64,000 bases of DNA. Origin: Turnera subulata (Eukaryota; Streptophyta; Magnoliopsida; Malpighiales; Passifloraceae). Position numbers and translations under genes: made by a program. The stretch's first letter is position 1. Every line of letters starts with the position of its first letter. Below, piece after piece: positions 55,081 through 64,000 of the stretch. The stretch is from positions 1 to 64,000 of the forward strand of contig JAKUCV010003596.1 of assembly GCA_028386065.3 (NCBI GenBank), written 5' to 3'. Under the pieces are notes generated by a model. The model was not told the DNA's origin, ran no database searches, and saw only the letters and a program-made list of their open reading frames with translations.

Positions 55081-55590
55081 GTTACTTAAAGAGTTGCACT
55101 TTGAGAATTCTTTTCAATTTCTTGATAATGCATATTGCAATCTTTTCTTAAGTGAATTTTTGAACTTTGATTTCCTTTACACCTTTTCTTTGATCAACCT
55201 TTACCCAAGACCCCGTTACAACTCTTTGTTTAGTCCTGTTGATCTTTTTGAGAATGTTTATTCATAATAGTGCAGTTAAGTTCTAGAATTTGCCTATGGG
55301 ACTAGTTTTTCAAATTTTCATGACGTCAATTCATTCTTGCATGCATAAGTGATTTGTGTGAAAGTTTGTGCGGGTAAGTCTGACTATTGCATGGATGCTT
55401 TTTCATGAGATTTTTTTTCTTACTTGGCATTTGATCTTAAATGTTTTTCATAAACTCTTGGTGATTATCTCGGAAGTCTTGACATGAATTTTTTTTGATT
55501 GTGTGATTTGGTGGAGATTTTCAAAACCCTCATTTAGTTTATTTTGTTTTATTTGCTTGAGGACAAGCAAAGTTTAAGTTTGAGGAGATT
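55081..55590 (+). other. Athila-2 3' UTR, right part, with polypurine tract
   Basis: T-rich, no gene. It ends AAGTTTGAGGAGATT, the Athila polypurine tract, immediately before the LTR start TGATAACATC. Confidence 0.75.
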
Positions 55591-57481
55591 TGATAACATC
55601 TAAATGTTAGTGTTTTTATGATAGTTTTGAATGTCTTTTACTATGTATTCTTGGTCACTTATGTGTATAATCTTTATATTATTGTGTGTATAAGTTTGAG
55701 GAGATTTGATAACATCTAAATGTTAGTGTTTTTATGATGGTTTTGAATGGCTTTTACTATATATTCTTGGTCACTTATGGTTTTCTGATTAAGTGTTTTT
55801 ATCAGGAATTTATCGTTTTTATTGAAGAATGGAAGCTTTTTAGCCAAGTTTGGAAACCAGGCTCAATTTAGGAAACTTTCTGCAGTGAGCATAGCCAACT
55901 ATTTTGATGATTTCGGGAGTTCTAGGCATCGACATTAAGTGAGACTAATTGGAGACGAAACTAGAATTCCAGAGCTTTCTATGGATTATATTTTATAATT
56001 TTTGGATGAGTCTACAAGGAGCAGTAACTATTTTAATCCAGCCTAGGATGCAGAATTTTTTGTGCTGACCCAAGCCCAGTGTTTCGGAGATATCTTGAGC
56101 TACAGAAGTCCAATTCAAGATTTATGTTTATAGAAAGAAATCTGAGAGAATTATCTAGAACTTTATAGAAGATCCCAATGCCAGTTTGGACGTCTTCAAG
56201 GAATTAAATGGCGTGCAACTTTCGGGTCAGAAAACAGACAAAAGTCCAACTTGGAGTGCAAGTCAAGAATTCAATTTCCATTCAAAGAAGGAGAGCCCCA
56301 CCGACTTCCAGTACCTAAAGACAGTATAAAAGGCCCCCTAGGTCGACATATTCAGGAGGCAGAAGTTAGAGGGCGAAGCTCTGCCGAATTCATTAGTTAT
56401 TAGGTCACACACTAGTAGGGTTAGGGTTTTCACTTTTTTGGATCCTCTAGGTGGTGCCGAATTCCTCATCCAATTTCAAAGGTTATTCCCCACAAAAATT
56501 CAACGTTTAACCAGAAAGATTTGATGGTTTAAAGTCACAAAATCACTAGTCCAATTGCAGCAGAAGTCGTCACCAGAGGAGCACAAGTCGACGCCAACAT
56601 TACCTACACCAATCGGCTACCTGACTTCCCTACTCTCTCTTTTGTTCGATTTTCTTTCTGTTAAATTGCTTATTTGATGAATTCCTGTGTGATTTTGATG
56701 ATTTGTTATTTTATTATGATGAACTAATTCTCTAATCTAGGATTAGGGATGTAGCCAATTACTTCTATGGTTTTATTATCTATGGATTGATGTTTATTCA
56801 ATTGATTGTGTTGATTGTTCAATCAATGTGTGTCGAATTTATTTTCTACTTTGGATTGATTCTTATTGATTGCAACATGCGAGAGCTATGTGATTTATAT
56901 GATGATACCTAGAAGAACATAGATTGATTGATGCTAAAATATGCGAGAGCTGATAGTTTCTTAGGGCTTGATTGATTGTTTTGTGCTTAATGAGTTTAGT
57001 ATCGATCCTAGGCTATGCGAGAGCTAGGTAGTAATCTTTGCTGAATATTTGATTCAACATGCGAGAGCTGAGGATTAAGACATTAGAAACAATTGCCCAC
57101 AATCACACATCAATAGGAGAAATCGACATCCATGCATAATAAACCTAGATAGTAATTGTGTGAACCAGATTGCTTTAGATATTGATAGAACCTCACTTTA
57201 GATTAAGTTTGAGATTTTATTTTTTTTCTTTCTAGCCCAGTAGACATCACCCTACACCAATTTTAATTTGATTTGCCTAGATAATCATAAACTGTGACAT
57301 TAGGTAGTACTTATTTCCCTTGTTTTGTAGATCGACCTTGATTAGACTACTACACTATATAGTACATTGTGCGCTTGCAGTTAACAATCGTTGCGTTTAC
57401 TCGTGAGTTATTTGTGTGTCGTGTTGTGAATTGATCAAGAATTATAAATTTGAAAAAGTCACGCGTAAATAAAACGCATCA
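55591..57481 (+). repeat. Athila-2 3' LTR with duplicated start
   Basis: Starts TGATAACATCTAAATG at 55591. The polypurine tract plus the first ~80 bp of the LTR are repeated 116 bp further on (second start 55707). Ends AAACGCATCA at 57481. Four copies of ATGCGAGAGCT (56877, 56941, 57015, 57059) occur in the part that the Athila-1 LTR mostly lacks. Confidence 0.82.
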
Positions 57482-57536
57482 GTTGTCTTTGGTTTAATTG
57501 TGACTGTTGTTTGTGTACATTTCCTGGAGTACTTTG
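57482..57536. other. 55 bp between Athila-2 and copia-2
   Basis: Not assigned to either element. It may be remaining host sequence or an older element. No gene. Confidence 0.5.
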
Positions 57537-59060
57537 TGTAAGTTTCCCTAGAGCTATTATGACATTCATAATATGCACAACATGCAGCGGAAGTAAGGAA
57601 ACTAACCAAGAACCAAGTGAAGCATGCATAAATCGTATAACAAATTTTACATACCTGGAAGATTAGGATCTTTCACCTAATAGCTGTAACGAATCAGCAA
57701 GAGCTAGACAACGGCCTGGCTCCTCTACGGTATCCACACGAACCGTTATCAAGGTGGAGTCGTCTTACAATCCAACTTCCGAGCACTCCCGAATTGGGTG
57801 CTAGCAGCAGAAAACGGGAGCTTGTATAGTTGTGGTGTTTTGCTCTTCCTTCTTTCACAAAGAAGAAGAGAGGTGGAAGGGCTGTGTGTTAGCTCTGAAA
57901 TTTTTCAGAACCCAAAACGTGAGAGAGAGAGTGGAAGAGAAAAAATCTGATCTCAATCACTCACACCCAAAGGTTCATTAGTGGAGGTGAATGGCCAACA
58001 CCTTGGCCCCATTGCCTACCATTATATGTCTTAACATAATAACGTTCCACTAATCCTTGTCAGCATGCACAGCACCTAAAGAGGCACAATTATGCAGACA
58101 ATAAGTGAACCAACCACCCCAAAACGACCTGGTTCAACCACAGTCCAACCACGGTTCAACCACACCCGGTCCAACCATTGTCCAACCATGGTTCAACCAA
58201 CTGCTCGAATCAACGGTTCTATGTGTGTGACCCTGTAGGCACTTGTAACATCCGGCAATAATTGTAAAATGTCATTTTACAATTATATGCAAAGAGCGGC
58301 GTCTAGCAACACATCATTGCTACCCGAACGACAAGATCAATACTGATTCTCTATGCCTCGAAACACGTCATCGTCCCTTCGTCCCATTATCAGATTAAAC
58401 CGAGACATGGAATATGTCAATCTCGTATATGTTTAATCTCGCTTTCTTGATCCTCGAGTTAACTGTGTAAAACGGATACCAATGATATCACCATATCATA
58501 ATCCGAGCACAGCCGTGCATTTACAGTTCAACTCTATCAAGAAACCATCCGATAATATACCCGTTATATAGGTCTGACGAATCCCCTCTTGACTCATCAA
58601 AACCCATTACATAATCATCATATACCCAATGATTACCCTTATGTCCACCCAGTTACGGATGACCAGGAATAATATCAAAGTACATGACTCATATGTTGGG
58701 AACCTTGATGATCTCAGGTCGGAGGACAATTACATCTATAAGAACCACTAATGACATACATATAACGTTCCATGTAGGGTTCTTATGTGGGTCGGTCCAG
58801 TCCACAAGTTCTCCAACTTGTACCCGTATGTAGAATTCATATCACATATGCAATTCTCAACATACGCTAGTCTTAATTTATTATTACAACCCATCCGTAA
58901 TAATAATCGACTAGGGACATTTAAGAATATGAAATATTCTAGGGTTATAAGTATGTGCAAGCGTTTATCTCATAAACGATACTTATTGGAATAACCTTAA
59001 TGTGTATACATGACTGCAAATAATCATCCATGATTGGCTTTTGGGCATATTACACTAACA
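57537..59060 (-). repeat. copia-2 3' LTR
   Basis: 1524 bp, TGTAAGTTTCCCTAG...TACACTAACA. It is clearly related to the copia-1 LTRs but with many substitutions and indels. It is preceded by CTTTG. Confidence 0.85.
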
Positions 59061-62000
59061 ATCTCCCACTTGCACTAAAGCCAATCATCCATATATCTCA
59101 TACATGTGGATCTAGCACGACCATCATGCTTCAGCTGCGTGAGAAGATTAGACAATAGATCTCCTACTGTGTTCCCAAAACGAACTTTACACAGCCTTAG
59201 TTGTAGAGTCGGCTACTGTCTCTTGCTTGGAACTCTTCCAGCAAACAGTGCCACCTCCAAGGCAAAAACACATAACCTGATTGCGATCTAAAATCATCCC
59301 TGATAGTTTGGAAGCTAGCATCTTTGTAACACTTTACAACAAGCCCATTAACGCTTCCGTAAACCAGGAATGCATCCTTAGTGCTTCTCAAGTACTTAAG
59401 GATATTTAACAACTGTCCAGTGACTTTCACCGGGATCAGATTGGCATCTGCTTGTGACACTCAGAGCATTAGCGACATTCGGTCGAGTACATAATATGGC
59501 ATACATGATAGATCCTATTGCCGAAGCACAAGGGATCTTACTCATCCGCTCTCTCTCCTTAGATGTACTAGGACATTGACTCCTTGAGAGAGAGTCGCCA
59601 TGTTACATGAGCAAGAGTCCTTTCTTGGAATCCTGCATGCTAAACCTCTTTAGCACCTTGTCAACATATGTACTCCGACTTGCCCGAGAAGCCTTTTGGA
59701 TCTATCTTTATAGATCTTTATACCTAACACTTAGGCAGCTCTTCCTAAGTCCTTTATTGAGAAATTCTTTCCTAACCAAGTCTTTGCAGACTGTAGTGTC
59801 GGAATATCACTCTCAATAAGTAGGATGTCGTCAACATACAACAACAAGAAAACAATAGTGCTCACACTAACCTTCTAGTAAACACATGGTTTATCTTCAT
59901 TAATGATGAAGCCAAACTCTTTGATTACATCATTAAAACGAAGATTTCAACTCCTAGAAGCTTGCCTTAGTCCACAAATGGACCTTTGCAACTTGCATAC
60001 CATACTAGCATTCTCTGGATCGACAAAACCTTCAGGTTGTGTCAAGTACACATCCACAAAAATTTTTCCATTATGGAAAGCGGTTTTGACATCCATTTGC
60101 CATATCTCATAATCATGGTATGCGGCTATAGCCGAAAGAATCCGGATGGATTTAACCATGGCAACTGGTGAGAAGGTTTCACCATAGTCAATACTATGAA
60201 CTTGCTTGAAACCTTTCGCAACCAATTGCCCTTTAAAGGTAATCATATTACCATCCATGTCGGTCTTTCACAAAGACCTATTTGCACCCTATAGGTTTTA
60301 CCCTTTCAGGTGGATCAAACAAGGTCCATACCTTGTTTTTCATACATGGATTCCATTTCCGAATTCATAGCTTCAAGCCACTTCTTGGAGTAAAGACCCG
60401 TAATGGTCAGCTGATAGGAAGTGGGCTCATCCTTACTTATGAGCATCACATTACCGGTATGAGTCACGAGAAATCCATATCTCTCGGGCTCATACCGAAT
60501 CCTATCCGACCTACGCGGTCCACGTGTTACAGGAATAGGATTCTCGTCCACAACACTTTGTGGTTCCTGTTTTTGTTCCATCTCAGCCTCTTTATCTCGA
60601 ACTTCTTCAAGTTCTATTATCCTCCCACTAATTCTTCTAGAAATAGACATTCTTTCTAGAAAAATAGCATTCCGAGCCACAAACACTTTGTGCTCTATGG
60701 GATTATAGAAACAATACCCTTTGAGGTATCATTCAAAAGGCACTTGTCGGATTTAGGGTCGAGTTTATCTGATGCTTAACGTCTCACATAAGCCTCACAA
60801 CCCTAAATCCTCATAAAAGACAAAATGGGACGCTTCCCAATCCATATCTCATATGGTGTTTTTAAGACCGATTTAGATGGAACACAGTTAAGGTAATTGC
60901 AGCACTCAATAATGCATGTCCCCAAAAGAAAATAGAAGGTCAGCTTGACTCATCATAGAACGAACCATGTCTAACAAGGTTCGGTTCCTCCTATCGGATA
61001 CACCATTTGAAGAAGTGTACTCGGTGGAGAAAGCTGTGATACTATACCACAACTCTTTAGATGATCAAGAAACTCTCGGGCTAAGTATTCACCTCCTCGA
61101 TCTTATCGAAGTATCTTAATACTTTTCCGAGTCGATTCTGTACTTCATTCTTGAATTCTTTGAACTTTTCAAAGGATTCCGACTTGTGTTTCATTAGATG
61201 CACATAGCCGTATCTACTGAAGTCATCAGTAAATGTAATGAAGTATTGAAAACCATCTCTAGCCTGTGTAGACATTGGTCCGCATACATCAGTATGTATT
61301 AGACCTAGCAAGTCCTAGGCTCTTCACTTTTACCCGTAAAAGAAGCCTTAGTCATTTTGCCTAACAAACATGACTCATATGTCTCATATGATTCAAAATC
61401 AAATAAGTCTAAAAATACAACTTTATGGAGTTTAGGAATACGAGTCTCGTTTATATGGGCCAAACGACTATGCCAGAGATAGGTTTCAATAGAATCATGT
61501 AATCTAACCTTCTTCGTATTAATGTTATAGATAGGCGTTACTAGGTTTAGAACATACAAATCATCGTTTAAAATGCACCATCATAATCAATTTCATTGAA
61601 ATAAATAGAACAACAATTGTTCTTTATTCTCAATGAAACTTTTCTTGTCCATACAAGATACAGAAATCAAATACCTGCTTATGGTAGGTACATAATAATA
61701 ATTGTATAGTTTTAAAACCAAAATACTAGGTAAGCATAGATAGAAAATCCCTACGGCTAATGTAGCAACTCTTGCTCCAATTCCGAGGCGTAGGTCTATC
61801 TCATCCTTAGCCAATCTCCCACTCTTTCTCAGTTCCTACACATTTCTACAAATGTGAGAACCACTTCTGGTATCTAATACCCATGAGGCAGAGGTAGAGA
61901 TATAAGCCTCTATAACAAAAAACCTGAAGCGAAAGTCTCACTTCCCTTCTGCTTCTTTACCTTTTCAAGGTGAACAGGGCAGTTTCGCTTCTAATGGCCT

Positions 62001-62500
62001 GGTTTGTTGCAACGGAAACAATTTCCTACCTTTGCAACACCACCGTTGGGTTTCAGCACATGAGAACAAGAAGATGCACATGCATCAAACCATTTGGTAC
62101 ATTTCTTCTTCTTGTCAAACTTTGCTTTACCCCTTTCCTTTTTCAAAGGAAACCAAGACCCCTAAGGCTCTCAATGTATCTAATCATCTTGAGCACATGA
62201 GGTCTAACAGGGTGATAACTCAGCCATTTTGTATTGGAACAATGCCTTAGAGGTTTCGTACCTCCCATGCCTTGCTTGCTCTCCTCAGAGCATTTTCAGG
62301 TGTTCGATCATATCGAACGCCCACACGTTCTCAACTTGCTTCTGAAGCTCAGAGTCCATGGCAATTAGCGTAAGGCATGCAACATCCAATGCATCATCAA
62401 CATGCTTCTCACAAGGATCTACTTCTGCCCTAGAAGCATTAGGCGCCAATTCATTAAGAACAGGCCCTTCATGGACATACAAATTTTTCTTGTTTGAAGA
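59061..62500 (-). pseudogene. copia-2 gag-pol, heavily degraded
   Basis: From the right: gag start equivalent (EGPVLNELAPNASRAEVD, 62482) with a deletion in the gag middle; zinc knuckle damaged; protease region barely readable; GAG-pre-integrase LWHSRLAHINETRI; integrase fragment DVCGPMSTQARDGF with FITFTDDFSRYGYVHLM; later integrase with deletions; RT DMDGNMITFKGQLVAKGFKQ and DVKTAFHNGKIFVDVYL. It retains a piece of the RNase H region (ILKYLRSTKDAFLVYG, DDFRSQSGYVF at 59197-59460) that copia-1 has lost. Dead copy. Confidence 0.82.
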
Positions 62501-62731
62501 CCATCCTCAAAAGGTGATGCCACTCTAGGAAACTATTCTTATTTAGCTTGTCCTACTCAAGGACCAATCGCAAAAATAAAGTGCTAGTGTTTTGTGCCTT
62601 GGTAATTCTACAACAATGATCAACTCACACAAATAATAGCCATGCATACAAATCATTTAATAAGGAATTCTATTAAATGTACTCCTACTACATAAATCAA
62701 GACAATTATATAAGTAGGCCAAGATCCATAT

Positions 62732-64000
62732 TCATACTATATATTAAAGCTAGCCGAAGAAGTTACTGTAGATTAGGTTTGTTAGGGTGATTTGGAGGTG
62801 AGTAAAGATTGGACTATTATTGGTTAATTTTATTTTTATATTCTATGGTTTTGTTGCGGTATAGCAAATCTCTTACAACTCTGCCACTTCTTAAAAATTC
62901 CTTTTCTATTGGCCATTAAATTCTATTTTATTAAATAAATCATTTGTTTAACAATTGAAAATCTTTCTTTATTTTACTTCCTTTTCCAACGTTACCTCTT
63001 CTCTGCTGTCGTCAATCACCAACACAGCAAAACAGCGTCATGGTTTTTTTTTTTCTTATATTTCTTCCCATCTTCAATCAAAATTTGATAATATATAATT
63101 ATTGGGAATAAAATTCTACTGTATGCCTTTATATGATTGTCTTTCTTTCTGTTTTAGTTGTGCTGTACTGCTGTTGCCGATGGCCGCCGCCACCGCTTGC
63201 AGCCTCCGCCTTTTCCTACCTTTTGCCATCCCCAACAATTTAAACCCAAACTCCCCTCCTCTTGAAGCCTCTACCGCCAACCACTATCACCACCACCCCC
63301 ACTTCAAAAATTTCAATGATCGACTCATGGACGAGAAAACCCAGCACCATCACTGACCTCCAAACCGAGCCCGAAAAATCTGCCAATTTTTTGCGCCATC
63401 ACACATGCTTGCCATGCTCAGTTGATACAACCAGATTGGACAAAAAAGAATTTCTTATTATTACAACAAGCAAAGAGGAAGATGCTGTGGCGGTAGTTGG
63501 CAACTGTGAATAAAAAATATAGAAGGAAAAGAATTTTGGTTGTCTTAAAGAATAAATAAAATAAAAATTTAATTTTTTATTTTGAAAATAAAATATTAAA
63601 CAAAAGAGATGATATATGGCTGATTGTGGATGACATAACATAATAAATAAGGATGTTTTATGACATGACTTGGTATAGAGCAGGATAGAATTTCTCTCCA
63701 CTTCTTAATATCTTGCCAAATGTACTAAACAACACCTTAATATCTTGCCGTATGTATTAGACAACTCTGTTCCACGTAGCTCCATAATAATGGGTGCCAT
63801 GTGTATGGCCTATTACGTTCCACGAAATAGTTTCTTTATAGTGATTTTCTTACCAAGTGACCCATTCCTTTCCTTATAAATAAGAGATCCTCAACTCTTT
63901 TGCAATTCACCTTCAGAAAAACTTGAATGTCTTTTTGTTAGTAGAATACGGGAGTTCAATAACAAAAAAAGAGGCTTTTCTAATACTTCAGACTTCCAGT
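62732..64000 (+). mobile_element. possible Helitron-type element, 5' end
   Basis: Where copia-2 homology stops, the sequence reads TCATACTATATATTAAAGC, a form often seen at plant Helitron 5' ends (TC then an ATATATTAAA-like string), between T and T/A of the host. The remaining 1.2 kb is AT-rich. Short frames near 63102-63513 (MAAATACSLRLFLPFAIPNN...) are unrecognised and may be a captured fragment. The expected 3' hairpin and CTRR end would lie outside the window. Alternatively it is unrelated DNA joined by deletion. Confidence 0.4.
63873..63883 (+). promoter_or_regulatory. TATA-like element near the right edge
   Basis: CTTATAAATAA, followed by a leader-like stretch (GAGATCCTCAACTCTTTTGC and ATTCACC). 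It may belong to a gene or captured promoter beyond the window. No ATG-led frame can be confirmed. Confidence 0.3.

Larger units (their letters stand above)
31934..57481 (+). mobile_element. Athila-2: plus-strand Athila element, 3' part, interrupted by Tat-2
   Basis: Pieces 31934-36372 and 55081-57481 form one element once Tat-2 (36373-55080, duplication GTTAC) is taken out. They give the integrase C-terminus, spacer, downstream ORF, 3' UTR, polypurine tract and 3' LTR. The gag and most of pol lie beyond Athila-1 to the left, outside the window. Confidence 0.8.
57537..62731 (-). mobile_element. copia-2: decayed relative of copia-1, 5' end missing
   Basis: The 3' LTR (57537-59060), polypurine tract (AAGTGGGAGAT, minus strand) and gag-pol are homologous to copia-1. 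The homology with the copia-1 leader (AAGTAGGCCAAGATCCATA) ends abruptly at about 62731. No 5' LTR is in the window. Confidence 0.85.

Overview
This is plant nuclear DNA, most likely heterochromatin of a TE-rich eudicot. No intact host gene is visible. Nearly the whole window is a nest of LTR retrotransposons: Ty1/copia, Ty3/gypsy Tat, Athila and chromovirus lineages, and Cassandra-type LTRs carrying a 5S-rRNA-gene-derived segment. Plant signatures include chromovirus, Athila and Tat lineage proteins, PBSs matching plant tRNA-iMet, tRNA-Asp and tRNA-Arg, plant-style introns, and plant-mobile-domain-type ORFs lying antisense in Tat elements. I cannot name the species.

Layout, left to right. 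(1) 1-2841: 5' part of a minus-strand, Sirevirus-like copia element. Its LTR holds 20 copies of the dyad AACATCGATGTT. It sits inside (2) Tat-1 (minus, 2842-19194), which has a broken antisense plant-mobile-domain gene and a 5' LTR at 17587-19194. (3) 6548-17336 is inserted in Tat-1 with 5-bp duplications (TATCG). Its outer LTRs are Cassandra-type, but between them lie a chromovirus gag-pol, the chromovirus's own 2.8-kb 3' LTR, a DNA copy of most of tRNA-iMet, and an inverted truncated chromovirus LTR. (4) 19195-23935: 3' half of Tat-3 (plus), with a repeat-rich 3' UTR and 3' LTR. (5) 23936-31933: Athila-1 (minus), inserted in the integrase region of (6) Athila-2 (plus, 31934-36372 and 55081-57481). 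(7) 36373-55080: Tat-2 (minus, duplication GTTAC), a gag/protease-only element with an intron-containing antisense gene, itself interrupted by (8) copia-1 (39271-46953, duplication ATGAC). (9) 57537-62731: copia-2, a decayed relative of copia-1 cut at its 5' side. (10) 62732-64000: sequence with a Helitron-like 5' terminus.

All coding regions are broken by stops, frameshifts or deletions; several stops are G-to-A changes in Trp codons. The features most worth following are: helically phased palindrome arrays in two different copia elements; the Cassandra/chromovirus hybrid provirus with a tRNA-iMet copy at the centre of a long palindrome; a primer-binding sequence shared by unrelated families that points to a variant host initiator tRNA; and the antisense intron-bearing gene in Tat elements, whose promoter region shares a GGCGGTCAT/ATGACCGCC cluster with the LTR promoters. 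Nesting order (oldest to youngest along each chain): Athila-2 > Athila-1 > Tat-3 > Tat-1 > (Sirevirus-like copia, hybrid provirus), and Athila-2 > Tat-2 > copia-1.
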